Assembly: GCF_051200825.1 (NCBI RefSeq)
Contig: NZ_CP195158.1
Span: forward strand, 2,976,001-3,040,000
Origin: Formosa sp030427735
Lineage (GTDB): Bacteria; Bacteroidota; Bacteroidia; Flavobacteriales; Flavobacteriaceae
DNA length: 64,000 nt
Direction of reading: 5' to 3'
Position numbers and translations under genes: made by a program. Below, one piece after another: positions 1-9,705 of the stretch. The notes under the pieces are model-generated. The model saw only the letters and a program-made list of their open reading frames with translations. It made no database searches and was not told where the DNA came from. Numbering within the stretch: the stretch's first letter is position 1; each line of letters starts with the position of its first letter.

Positions 1-196
1 ATATCAGGATAGTATATACTATTTGATATGGCTTTTGTTTTTTTCTTAACTCTACCTCACACTCTTTTTTTAACAATCGTACTTTATTTGTTAAATATCA
101 AACAAAATGCTTAGTATGCCATTAAATTTTAAAAATTATGCAAGCAAATCGCACTTTACTAGTTTAATTCCTTATAAATAAACATTTCATTTTTTG

Positions 197-204
197 TATA
201 TTTG
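197..204 (+). promoter_or_regulatory. -7 box upstream of icd
   Basis: TATATTTG matches the Bacteroidota -7 consensus TAnnTTTG and lies 59 bp before the icd start. I see no good TTTG -33 element at the usual spacing, so the call rests on the -7 box and position alone. Nothing else is recognisable in the first 260 bases. Confidence 0.5.
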
Positions 205-263
205 CATTTCGCGAAAAATGCCTTATATTTTTCGTCAAAAAAATTTCTATAAAACAATCTAAA

Positions 264-2504
264 ATGGCATTAAGTTCTAAAATTATTTACACAAAAACAG
301 ACGAAGCTCCGGCTTTAGCAACCTATTCTTTTTTACCAATTATTAAAGCGTTTTTAACGCCTTCAAATATAAATGTTGAAACCCGAGACATCTCTTTAGC
401 GGGTAGAATTATTGCTACATTCCCTGACTTTTTAACAGCCGAGCAGCAATTACCAGATGCTTTGGCAGAATTAGGTGAATTAGCTAAAAAGCCAGAGGCT
501 AATATTATAAAACTTCCTAATATTAGTGCGTCGATACCTCAGCTAAAAGCCGCAATTTCAGAACTTCAAAGTCAAGGATACGAATTACCAAATTATCCAG
601 ACGAACCAAAATCTGATGCCGAAAAAGACATTAAATCTAGATACGATAAAATTAAAGGTAGTGCTGTAAACCCTGTACTACGCGAAGGGAACTCAGACCG
701 TAGAGCACCAAAAGCCGTTAAAAACTACGCAAAAAAGAATCCGCATAGCATGGGCGCATGGACTGCAGATTCTAAAACGCACGTGGCTACTATGAGTGCA
801 GGTGATTTTGCACATAACGAAAAATCTGTAACCATTAATGAAGCAACTTCAGTTAGTATTCAATTTACAGACAACAACGGAAACACAACCTTTTTAAAAG
901 ATAACTTAAGCTTATTAGAGGGAGAAATTATAGATGCTACCGTAATGAGCAAAAAAGCCTTACTAAGCTTTTTGGAAGCTCAAGTACAAGACGCTAAAGA
1001 TAAAAACATTCTGTTATCGTTACACATGAAAGCAACTATGATGAAGGTTTCCGACCCTATTATTTTTGGCCATGCCGTACGTGTATTCTTTAAAGATGTT
1101 TTTGAAAAATATAGTGAAACTTTAGAAAGCATTGGTGCCGATGCTAATAATGGTTTTGGTAATGTATTAAGCGCTTTAGAGAAATTACCAGCCGACAAGA
1201 AGGAAGAAATCCTTAAAGATATAGATGCTGCGTTTTCAAACGGACCTGCCCTTGCCATGGTAGATTCCGATAAAGGTATTACCAACCTACATGTTCCTAG
1301 CGACATTATTATTGATGCTTCTATGCCAGCTATGATACGTACTTCTGGACAAATGTGGAATGCCGATGGTAAGCAACAAGACACAAAAGCTGTAATTCCA
1401 GACAGCAGTTATGCAGGTATTTACCAAGCCACTATCGATTTCTGTAAAGAACATGGGGCTTTCGATCCAACCACTATGGGTACTGTTCCTAACGTTGGTT
1501 TAATGGCTCAAAAAGCTGAAGAGTACGGCTCTCACGATAAAACTTTCGAAATGGCTTCAAACGGTAGCGTTCAAGTGATAGATGCCAAGGGTACTGTTTT
1601 AACCGAACACCAAGTTGAAGCTGGTGATATTTGGAGAATGTGTCAAGTAAAAGATGCTCCAATTCAAGACTGGATTAAATTAGCCGTTAGTCGCGCTAGA
1701 GCTACAGATACACCAACCGTTTTCTGGTTAGACAAAAACAGAGCTCACGATGCCGAATTAATCAAAAAAGTAAATACCTATTTACCAAACCACGATACCA
1801 CAGGATTAGATATTCGAATTTTATCGCCTAAAGATGCAACTACTTTTACATTAGAGCGTATTAAAGATGGTAAAGACACTATTTCTGTAACTGGAAACGT
1901 ACTGCGTGATTACCTAACCGATTTATTCCCAATTTTAGAATTAGGAACCAGTGCAAAAATGTTATCAATCGTACCATTAATGAATGGTGGCGGATTATTT
2001 GAAACTGGTGCCGGAGGTTCTGCACCTAAACACGTTCAACAATTTCTTGAAGAAAACCACTTACGTTGGGATTCTTTAGGTGAATTTTTAGCTTTAGCTG
2101 TTTCTTTAGAACATCTTTCTGAAACTACTAAAAACGAAAAAGCCTTAATATTAGCCGAAACATTAGATGAAGCTACTGGAAAATTCTTAGACAATGGAAA
2201 ATCGCCGTCGAGAAAAGCTGGAGAATTAGATAACCGCGGTAGTCATTTCTACTTAGCTATGTATTGGGCACAAGCTTTAGCAAACCAAACTAAAGACGAA
2301 GCTTTAAAAGCTATTTTTGAAGATGTTGCCAAAGCCTTAACCGAAAACGAAACTAAAATCGTAGACGAGTTAAATAGCATACAAGGTGCTCCAGTAAATA
2401 TTGGAGGTTACTACGAGCCTAACGAAGATTTAACATCTAAAGCCATGCGTCCAAGCACAACGCTTAACGGTATTTTAGATTCAATTTCTAAAGCCCTAGC
2501 TTAA
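264..2504 (+). CDS. icd: NADP-dependent isocitrate dehydrogenase, monomeric type
   Basis: Oxidative decarboxylation of isocitrate to 2-oxoglutarate with reduction of NADP, in the cytosolic TCA cycle. At 746 residues it has the usual length of the monomeric IDH family (about 740), which is unrelated in fold detail to the dimeric enzyme of about 420 residues. The start of the mature fold (IIYTKTDEAPALATYSFLP) and the substrate loop NSDRRAP are characteristic of that family. The gene stands alone, with a -7 promoter box upstream and a hairpin terminator directly downstream. No second IDH is visible here. Confidence 0.96.
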   Translation: MALSSKIIYTKTDEAPALATYSFLPIIKAFLTPSNINVETRDISLAGRIIATFPDFLTAEQQLPDALAELGELAKKPEANIIKLPNISASIPQLKAAISELQSQGYELPNYPDEPKSDAEKDIKSRYDKIKGSAVNPVLREGNSDRRAPKAVKNYAKKNPHSMGAWTADSKTHVATMSAGDFAHNEKSVTINEATSVSIQFTDNNGNTTFLKDNLSLLEGEIIDATVMSKKALLSFLEAQVQDAKDKNILLSLHMKATMMKVSDPIIFGHAVRVFFKDVFEKYSETLESIGADANNGFGNVLSALEKLPADKKEEILKDIDAAFSNGPALAMVDSDKGITNLHVPSDIIIDASMPAMIRTSGQMWNADGKQQDTKAVIPDSSYAGIYQATIDFCKEHGAFDPTTMGTVPNVGLMAQKAEEYGSHDKTFEMASNGSVQVIDAKGTVLTEHQVEAGDIWRMCQVKDAPIQDWIKLAVSRARATDTPTVFWLDKNRAHDAELIKKVNTYLPNHDTTGLDIRILSPKDATTFTLERIKDGKDTISVTGNVLRDYLTDLFPILELGTSAKMLSIVPLMNGGGLFETGAGGSAPKHVQQFLEENHLRWDSLGEFLALAVSLEHLSETTKNEKALILAETLDEATGKFLDNGKSPSRKAGELDNRGSHFYLAMYWAQALANQTKDEALKAIFEDVAKALTENETKIVDELNSIQGAPVNIGGYYEPNEDLTSKAMRPSTTLNGILDSISKALA

Positions 2505-2530
2505 AAATTAAATTTCGATTTATACAGAAA

Positions 2531-2554
2531 AAGACTCCTTCGGGGGTCTTTTTT
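2531..2554 (+). terminator. Rho-independent terminator of icd
   Basis: AAGACTCC pairs with GGGGTCTT (one G.T pair) around a TTCG tetraloop, followed by a T run. It lies 27 bases after the icd stop codon. Confidence 0.85.
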
Positions 2555-2623
2555 ATTAGGAAAAATTCATGCAATTCAATCGCATAACTCTAGTAAAACA
2601 AACCGAATTCGTATCTTTACACT

Positions 2624-3451
2624 ATGGATTTTTACAAAACTACCGAAGCTGACTCTAACTACAATAACCTAGAACAAATGTCTGTTCAGGAATTATTAGT
2701 AAACATTAATAACGAAGATAAAACCGTACCGCTTGCCATAGAAAAAGCCTTACCACAAATAGAACAACTCATCCAACAAGTAGTTCTAAAATTAAAAGCT
2801 GGTGGCCGTTTATTTTATATCGGTGCAGGTACCAGTGGTCGTTTAGGCATTGTAGATGCCTCGGAATGCCCTCCTACTTTTGGTGTGTCTCCAGACTTAG
2901 TTATTGGTTTAATTGCCGGGGGTGACCAAGCCATTAGAAGTGCTGTAGAATTTGCTGAAGATTCCACCGCTCAAGGGTGGAAAGATTTACAAAATCATCA
3001 AATTAGTAATAAAGATGTGGTAGTTGGTATTGCTGCTTCGGGCACAACACCTTATGTTATTTCGGCATTACAAAATTGCAACGAAAACCAGATTGTAACC
3101 GGATGCATTACCTGCAACCAAAATAGTCCCTTGTCGCTCGCAGCTCAATTTCCTATTGAAGTGGTTGTAGGCCCCGAATTTGTTACAGGTAGTTCCAGAA
3201 TGAAAGCCGGAACCGCACAAAAATTAGTTTTGAACATGATTTCTACCGCAACCATGATTCAACTTGGAAAAGTAAAAGGCAATAAAATGGTAGACATGCA
3301 ACTGAGCAACGACAAGTTGGTTGACCGAGGCACAAAAATGATTATGAACGAACTCAAGATTTCGTATGAGGAAGCTCAAGAATTATTAAATACACATAAA
3401 AATGTAAGAGCCGCAATTAATCACTATAATCATGACGCAAAACACCTCTAG
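2624..3451 (+). CDS. murQ: N-acetylmuramic acid 6-phosphate etherase
   Basis: Cleaves the lactyl ether of MurNAc-6-phosphate to give GlcNAc-6-phosphate and D-lactate, a step in peptidoglycan recycling. The single SIS domain shows the phosphosugar loop YIGAGTSGRLG (about residues 65-75), followed by ASECPPTFG with the expected catalytic Glu81. Length is 275 residues, slightly shorter than E. coli MurQ (298). The last 20 bases overlap the next gene, so the two are probably co-transcribed and translationally coupled. A weak -7-like TATCTTTA sits only 5 bases before the ATG, which would give a very short leader. Confidence 0.95.
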   Translation: MDFYKTTEADSNYNNLEQMSVQELLVNINNEDKTVPLAIEKALPQIEQLIQQVVLKLKAGGRLFYIGAGTSGRLGIVDASECPPTFGVSPDLVIGLIAGGDQAIRSAVEFAEDSTAQGWKDLQNHQISNKDVVVGIAASGTTPYVISALQNCNENQIVTGCITCNQNSPLSLAAQFPIEVVVGPEFVTGSSRMKAGTAQKLVLNMISTATMIQLGKVKGNKMVDMQLSNDKLVDRGTKMIMNELKISYEEAQELLNTHKNVRAAINHYNHDAKHL

Positions 3452-3671
3452 AACAAATAAAACCATATTGGTTAATGGCCTAAAAAAAATGGGCTTAGCT
3501 TTAGCTTGTATGTTTTTAGGCCCTACTTTTCTTCATTTAGCATTAACAAACAGAGAAAAACCACTTTATATTCCCCTATTAATAGTTGGATTTATTATAT
3601 GCGGTCTGGCATTATTTTTCGCCTTTAAAGGATTAAAAACCATTTTAGACAGTATGTTTAAGAAACAGTAG
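3432..3671 (+). CDS. DUF6095-like small membrane protein
   Basis: A 79-residue protein with two predicted membrane segments: about residues 18-36 (MGLALACMFLGPTFLHLAL) and 47-66 (PLLIVGFIICGLALFFAFKG). It is the type of small protein found next to murQ in Flavobacteriaceae (DUF6095 from memory; no function is known). It begins inside the last codons of murQ in another frame, a 20-base overlap that suggests coupled translation. A role linked to cell-wall recycling is inference from position only. Confidence 0.75.
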   Translation: MTQNTSRTNKTILVNGLKKMGLALACMFLGPTFLHLALTNREKPLYIPLLIVGFIICGLALFFAFKGLKTILDSMFKKQ

Positions 3672-3800
3672 CATTAAAAACATTTTAGCATTATTGTTAT
3701 TGCGTCGTTTATAAATATCATTGTAAAACACATCTAATCTGCAACGAATTACGTATATTTATAACAATCTACCCCTAAGAACAAAACATGTTTTTGTACT

Positions 3801-6800
3801 ATGCGCGGGTATATATTTCATATTTTCTTTAGTATTTATTTATTGAACAACTTAGGTTTCAATAAAAATTTGAATGCACAGTCCCTACCCGACGATCGCT
3901 TTTCTCAAAAACAATTTGCCTTTAAAACCTTAACAATTAACGATGGCCTTTCCCAAAACAGTGTCATAAGTATAGCTCAAGACAGCATAGGTTATTTATG
4001 GCTGGCCACCCAAGACGGACTTAATAAATACGACGGACAACATGTTACGCATTACGACAAACAGTTCGAAGACATTACGCGATCTAACTACAGTAAATTA
4101 GGTAAGGTTTATATTGATAAACAAAATAAACTATGGATTATTACCCACCCTGGTAAATTGGAGCTTTTTGATAACACCAGAAATGATTTCACACAAATTC
4201 CTTTACATTTTAAAGCAAGCACATTATTTCAAAATAACGCAAAACAACGCTTCGTAGGGGCGTACGATAATGGTCTTTTTACATTAGATGCTAATACAAA
4301 AACCACAAAACAACTATTTAAAAATACAGATACCACTAAAACCGTTAACGATATTACGGAACTAAACCAGGAAATTTACATTAGTACTACTGGTAGCGTA
4401 TTTAAGTTAAACCCTATAAACAAAAGCTACACGGCGCTAAAAACGATCAACACAAAACCGATTAACTTTAGTGCTCTAACTCCAACGCCTGAAGGCGACC
4501 TTTGGATAGGCTCTTATGGTGATGGTCTTTTTTTAAAACCTGCAAATACCGATAGCCTAATCCAGATAAAAAACGATAAAATTCCATTACACCTTAACAT
4601 AGAAGATATTTTAATAGATAAAAAAAATAGACTTTGGATTGCTACTTATGGACATGGCGTATTCCTGATGCAAAATGAAAAGGTATTTAATTTTAAAGCC
4701 AATAAAAACAATCCGTTTGCCATTCACTATAACGATATGCTTTGCTTATTGGAAGATAATACGGGAAATATATGGTTTGGATCGGATGGTACAGGAGCAA
4801 GTTATTACGACGCTCATCTGATAAAATTTAATATCATAACCAATAATCAGGTTCCTAAATCAGTAAATGTTGATATGGTACGTGCCATAACCACATCTAA
4901 AACAGGAGACTCTTTATGGATAGGAACCTCTGGCAAAGGCCTTACATTAGTTAACCTACGCCAAAATACATATAAAACCATTACTGCCGAAACTTCAAAA
5001 TTATCCAGCAATCGTGTTATAAGTCTCAGTACCATTAATAACAATTTATGGATTGGGCATCAAGGTTACGGTTTAAACATTAAAGAAGGCAGTAATAATT
5101 ATATATCATATCCGGAATTAGAATCACTAACAATCTGGAGGATTGTTCCCTATAAAAACAACCAAGCTTGGCTCTGTACCGAAAATAATGGCATCATTTT
5201 ATTCGACAAAAGTCAAGGTATTATAAAGCAATTCAACACAAAAAACTCGGCATTACCAACCAACCACATCAAAACGGTTTGTATAGATTACAATAATGAT
5301 ATTTGGATAGGTTCTGACTCTAATGGACTTTTCAAATTAAACTCGAAAACCAATCAAATTGAAACCATTAAACAAATTCCAGATAAAATAAAATCACTTT
5401 ATATTGATGCAAACACCTTATGGATTGGCACTAACGGAGATGGCTTAAAATCATTAAATACCATTACTTATAATACAAGGCAATACACAACCAAAGATGG
5501 CTTACCAAACCAAGTGGTTTATGGCATTTTACCAGATAACATGGGTAATTTGTGGCTTAGTACCAACAATGGTTTAAGTAAATTTAATACACAGTCTAAA
5601 AACCATGCTTTCGAAAATTTTGGTATTCATGACGGTTTACAAGCTAGAGAATTTAATACAGGAGCCTATTACAAAGCCCCCAACGGATTGCTCTTTTTTG
5701 GTGGACTGGAAGGTGTAAACTGGTTTCATCCTAATCAACTGTCGTACAATACCATCGCGCCAAAAACCATCATCTCTAAATTCGAAGTATTTTCAAAACC
5801 GCAGCCCCTGCTTCAAAACACCAAATTACCTCATTTTAATAACACTGTAACCTTTACCTTTTCAGCCTTACACTTTTCGCAACCTAAACTCAATTCGTAC
5901 AAATATCAATTATTAAATCACGACAAAACTTGGATTAAAGCTAACCACAGCAATATTGCCCACTACACCAATTTACCACCAAACACCTATACTTTTAAAG
6001 TAATTTCCAGTAATTATGATGGGGTGTGGAACCCAAATCCAGCCACTTACACCTTTACAATTAAGCAACCTTGGTATTTAAGTAATCTTGCTTTTTTTGT
6101 GTATAGTATATTAACGGCATTTTTAATTTTAGGAATTTATAAGTATTTAAAATGGCGATGGAATATAAAAATGCAACTTCAATTTGAGCATGACGAAACC
6201 GAACGTTTAAAAGAATTAGATGCCCAAAAAACGAAATTATACACCAACATTTCTCACGAATTCAGAACGCCGCTAACACTCATTTCTGGTCCTTTAGAAA
6301 AACAACTAAACAACCCTAAATTAAATTTAGATGATAAACAAGATTTAAATCTGGCCCACAGAAGTTCTAAACGTCTGTTAAATCTTGTAAACCAAATGCT
6401 AGACCTTTCGAAATTAGAAACAGGTAATTTAACACTGCAAGTAACAGAAGGCGATTTAAATGCTTTACTCACTCAAATTATTCAAGCGTTTCAATTTAAA
6501 GCCAAAGAGAAAAACATGACACTCACTTACAACCTAACAGAACTAAATCAAGTTTGGTTGGACACAGAAGTGTTCGAAAAAATTATTACCAATCTATTAG
6601 GTAACGCCGTAAAATACACGCCCGAAAACGGCACTATTTATATCCAAACACAAATTATAGAAAATCATTTATCGTTAAGCATTACCAATACTTGTAACGC
6701 CATAAACACTAACCTTATTAACAAATGGTTCGACAGGTACTATCAAGGCGAAAATAATACCGATGGTGTAGGTATTGGCTTATCGCTTGTTAAAGAACTT

Positions 6801-7724
6801 ACGTCTCTTTATCATGGCGATATTTCTGTAAACCACATCAATGAAAATCAAATTCAATTTAAATTAAAACTGCCTATTTATAAATCTTCATTTTTAAATT
6901 CCGAAATACAAGAACACACAAAAAGTCCTCAACTTAATGGTTTTCCTTATTTAAAAGCAAATAACACGTCTAAAACCACTGAAAAACTAAATTTATTGAT
7001 TGTTGAAGACGACGAAGACATACGTTTATTTATAGTAAGGCTCTTTAAATCTCAATTTAATATATACGAGGCCAATAACGGTAAAGAAGGCATAAAACTC
7101 GCATTATCCGTAATTCCAGACATTATAATTAGCGACCTAATGATGCCTAAAACCGATGGTATTATTTTGTCTAAAACTTTAAAAAGCGATCAAAAAACGA
7201 GTCATATCCCTATTGTGTTATTAACCGCTAAAAGCGGATTTAAAAACGAAATAGAAGGTCTGCAAACAGGAGCCGACGATTATATTGTTAAGCCATTTAA
7301 TACAGATGTGCTACAACTTAAAATTAACAACCTCATAAAAGTAAGACAACAACTGCAACATAAATACAGTACAGGAACTGCCCTATTAGATTTAGCGCAA
7401 ACACCAACCGAAAAAAAATTCTTCACAAAATTAAATGAAGTACTTAAAACCGAACTCACAAATCCCGATTTTAATGTACAAACGTTTAGCAAGCACATGT
7501 ACATGAGTAGAATGCAACTGCATAGAAAACTAAAGGCAACTACAGGCTACTCGGCAACAGAATTTATTAGAATTGAACGCCTTAAAATTGCAAAACAACT
7601 CGTATTACAAGGCGATCTTTCTATCGCCGAAATAAGTTACGAAGTCGGATTTAATTCGCCTTCATATTTCATTAAATGTTTTAAAAAGGCATTTAATTGC
7701 ACCCCATCAGAGCTACAAGCGTAG
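3801..7724 (+). CDS. Hybrid two-component sensor kinase / AraC-type regulator (HTCS)
   Basis: A one-protein signalling system of 1307 residues. In order: signal peptide (1-26); a periplasmic two-bladed propeller region made of Reg_prop repeats such as DSIGYLWLATQDGLNKYDG and DNTGNIWFGSDG; a Y_Y_Y domain (about 690-755); one membrane helix (about 763-785); a histidine kinase with the H-box ISHEFRTP at His819 and an ATPase domain (about 925-1035); a receiver with phospho-acceptor Asp1112 in ISDLMMPKTDG; and a C-terminal AraC DNA-binding domain (about 1205-1307). HTCS proteins usually sense glycan fragments in the periplasm and switch on nearby utilisation loci. No SusC/D pair lies beside it on the same strand, so its target is not obvious here. 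Confidence 0.93.
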   Translation: MRGYIFHIFFSIYLLNNLGFNKNLNAQSLPDDRFSQKQFAFKTLTINDGLSQNSVISIAQDSIGYLWLATQDGLNKYDGQHVTHYDKQFEDITRSNYSKLGKVYIDKQNKLWIITHPGKLELFDNTRNDFTQIPLHFKASTLFQNNAKQRFVGAYDNGLFTLDANTKTTKQLFKNTDTTKTVNDITELNQEIYISTTGSVFKLNPINKSYTALKTINTKPINFSALTPTPEGDLWIGSYGDGLFLKPANTDSLIQIKNDKIPLHLNIEDILIDKKNRLWIATYGHGVFLMQNEKVFNFKANKNNPFAIHYNDMLCLLEDNTGNIWFGSDGTGASYYDAHLIKFNIITNNQVPKSVNVDMVRAITTSKTGDSLWIGTSGKGLTLVNLRQNTYKTITAETSKLSSNRVISLSTINNNLWIGHQGYGLNIKEGSNNYISYPELESLTIWRIVPYKNNQAWLCTENNGIILFDKSQGIIKQFNTKNSALPTNHIKTVCIDYNNDIWIGSDSNGLFKLNSKTNQIETIKQIPDKIKSLYIDANTLWIGTNGDGLKSLNTITYNTRQYTTKDGLPNQVVYGILPDNMGNLWLSTNNGLSKFNTQSKNHAFENFGIHDGLQAREFNTGAYYKAPNGLLFFGGLEGVNWFHPNQLSYNTIAPKTIISKFEVFSKPQPLLQNTKLPHFNNTVTFTFSALHFSQPKLNSYKYQLLNHDKTWIKANHSNIAHYTNLPPNTYTFKVISSNYDGVWNPNPATYTFTIKQPWYLSNLAFFVYSILTAFLILGIYKYLKWRWNIKMQLQFEHDETERLKELDAQKTKLYTNISHEFRTPLTLISGPLEKQLNNPKLNLDDKQDLNLAHRSSKRLLNLVNQMLDLSKLETGNLTLQVTEGDLNALLTQIIQAFQFKAKEKNMTLTYNLTELNQVWLDTEVFEKIITNLLGNAVKYTPENGTIYIQTQIIENHLSLSITNTCNAINTNLINKWFDRYYQGENNTDGVGIGLSLVKELTSLYHGDISVNHINENQIQFKLKLPIYKSSFLNSEIQEHTKSPQLNGFPYLKANNTSKTTEKLNLLIVEDDEDIRLFIVRLFKSQFNIYEANNGKEGIKLALSVIPDIIISDLMMPKTDGIILSKTLKSDQKTSHIPIVLLTAKSGFKNEIEGLQTGADDYIVKPFNTDVLQLKINNLIKVRQQLQHKYSTGTALLDLAQTPTEKKFFTKLNEVLKTELTNPDFNVQTFSKHMYMSRMQLHRKLKATTGYSATEFIRIERLKIAKQLVLQGDLSIAEISYEVGFNSPSYFIKCFKKAFNCTPSELQA

Positions 7725-7874
7725 GCATAGTCCCCTTTAAAACACACATGTTACATACGTTACAGCATTTGTTACAAATGGCATATAACTACAGCCAATA
7801 ATAAAATAATTTTACCATGTGCTATTAACCACTATACCCTTACCTAGTATTATAAAAGTGCTATTAATCTGAAT

Positions 7875-7913
7875 AAAAAGGAGTAATGACATGTTAACAA
7901 TTACTCCTTTTTT
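7875..7913 (+). terminator. Hairpin with T run before the 7929 gene
   Basis: AAAAAGGAGTAA (7875-7886) pairs with TTACTCCTTTTT (7901-7912) and ends in six T. It can terminate the HTCS transcript. The T run ends 15 bases before the next ATG, leaving no room for a separate promoter after it, so it may also act as an attenuator for the downstream gene. Confidence 0.7.
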
Positions 7914-7928
7914 CTAAAAAAAAGAATT

Positions 7929-9626
7929 ATGAAAACCATACTATTTTGGGCGGTTATACTTAGTGTAAGTATTTGCCAGCCTGTACACGGACAATTTTTA
8001 AAGCAACTTCAAAAACGTGCTCAAGATGCAGTAGAGCGCACAGTGTTAAGAAAGACCGATGAAGTCGCAACACAAACAACCGAAAAAGTTATAGACGGAG
8101 CCATTTCGGGTGTAGATGGTTCTGAAACTACAAATAATCAAAATTCATCATCAAATCAAATCGAACAGTCAAATACTGCTTTGGCAAAACACACGCAAGC
8201 CAAACGGGATTTTTACAAAGAAGACATGGTTATTAAAATAAGTGAAAACGGTGAAGTAATCCAAACACAATATTTTGATACCAACGAAATTGCTGTAAAA
8301 ACTCAACTACCAAACAAACCCAAGGCTAATTTTATAGATAGCGAAGGGTTTGTTTATGTATTTAAAGATGGAGAGTATACAAAAAGCGCTATAATTGCTT
8401 TACAAAGTCAAGGTATGATGGTGCCCACCATGATGGTAAACACCTACAAATTACCTCCAGAACCTGTAATGGCTAACTTGCAAAAACAACACGATTTAGG
8501 TATGACTGCTAACCCCTTTAACGGCTTTGTAGAATTTGCCAGCATTTATAAACCCGAGCAATTTAGATACGAAGATTTTAACGAAACAAAAGAAACCATA
8601 AACGGGAAAACATTTACAAAATTCGAGTTTTTAAACGAACCCGGGTACGAAGGAAGCTATGTGTTGTTCGATGATCAAAACCGTTTAACTAAAATAGTTT
8701 CAAAACGATCGGAAAGTGTTCAAAGTCAAGACATGCAATTAGGCACTATGCCAATACCTCCTGGCGAAGACATTTTAGAATACGAATATACCAATGTCGA
8801 TGTACAATTACCGGCTGCTAGAGAAGTGCGTATGCAAGGCCAAGGCTTAATGGAGTTGGTTATGGGGAATGCTAAAGGTGGTAACACTTCAAAAATGATA
8901 GACGATAGCGATTACGACACCAGCGATAGTAAAGGACTTACCAAAACAGTAAACAAGTCTATTTCCAACCACAAAATTTCTATAAACGACTTACCAGAAT
9001 CGTACGATTTCGATTGGAAATACAATACTAAAATGGTGATGTCTTCAAAAAAACAACAAGAAATAAATATGGTTTTTCTTATTAAAGAAGGTGCTAATTA
9101 CCAAGCCACACAAATGACAAGTCCTGATATTAAGGATATGGGTAACACCACCATGCTTTTCGATAATAATTTAAAAACTATGGTTATGTTTATAGAAGCC
9201 AATGGTTCTAACTTCTTGCAACTATACCCTATTCCTGATGTTAGTAACGCTTCCGAACTAAAGAATGATTATACCATAACGCAATTACCTTCAAAATCTA
9301 TTTTAGGCTACGATAGCAAAGGGCTTCAAATGGAAGACGACAGATATATAATTCAATTGTACCACGCATCAGGAACTCCAATCACTTTAAGTAATTTTTT
9401 AAATTTTGGAAATACAAAAGCCACAAAACTTCCAGATATAGACCCTCGAATTGCCAAGCAATTCAACAACGGTTTAATTATGGAAATGCATTTAACAGAC
9501 AAGAAAAAGTCTAAAAATAGTGTGAGTATTATAGCGCAGTCTTTAAATCAATCTGCTACTACAATCCAAAAGAGTGATTATAAAAGTATGGACATTCTAT
9601 CCATAGCCAACAGCATGAAAAACTAA
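7929..9626 (+). CDS. Secreted protein of unknown function, DUF4412-like
   Basis: A 565-residue protein with a signal peptide ending near ...QPVHGQ (residue about 21). No membrane helix follows, so it is probably periplasmic or exported. After a short charged, Ser/Thr/Asn-rich stretch (about 25-90) there are beta-rich segments. Two parts resemble the DUF4412 type of Bacteroidota secreted protein: about residues 355-430 (YDFDWKYNTKMVMSSK onwards) and the C-terminal part. I assign that family only from the look of the motifs. It is monocistronic, between a hairpin upstream and an inverted repeat downstream. Function unknown. Confidence 0.6.
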   Translation: MKTILFWAVILSVSICQPVHGQFLKQLQKRAQDAVERTVLRKTDEVATQTTEKVIDGAISGVDGSETTNNQNSSSNQIEQSNTALAKHTQAKRDFYKEDMVIKISENGEVIQTQYFDTNEIAVKTQLPNKPKANFIDSEGFVYVFKDGEYTKSAIIALQSQGMMVPTMMVNTYKLPPEPVMANLQKQHDLGMTANPFNGFVEFASIYKPEQFRYEDFNETKETINGKTFTKFEFLNEPGYEGSYVLFDDQNRLTKIVSKRSESVQSQDMQLGTMPIPPGEDILEYEYTNVDVQLPAAREVRMQGQGLMELVMGNAKGGNTSKMIDDSDYDTSDSKGLTKTVNKSISNHKISINDLPESYDFDWKYNTKMVMSSKKQQEINMVFLIKEGANYQATQMTSPDIKDMGNTTMLFDNNLKTMVMFIEANGSNFLQLYPIPDVSNASELKNDYTITQLPSKSILGYDSKGLQMEDDRYIIQLYHASGTPITLSNFLNFGNTKATKLPDIDPRIAKQFNNGLIMEMHLTDKKKSKNSVSIIAQSLNQSATTIQKSDYKSMDILSIANSMKN

Positions 9627-9650
9627 TATATCGGGGTTTATACAATTAAC

Positions 9651-9686
9651 ACAGACGTATTATTCTATTTAGGTTAATACGTCTGT
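9651..9686 (+). terminator. Inverted repeat after the 7929 gene
   Basis: ACAGACGTATTA (9651-9662) and TAATACGTCTGT (9675-9686) form a perfect 12-bp stem. There is no T run, so it is either a weak terminator or a structure in the leader of the next gene, whose ATG is 20 bases on. Confidence 0.55.
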
Positions 9687-9705
9687 ATAAATAAAAATAT
9701 ACATT

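Noticed and set aside
980..1384. 134-codon minus-strand frame within icd
   Set aside because: Antisense to a strongly conserved enzyme, with no ribosome-binding site or recognisable domain.
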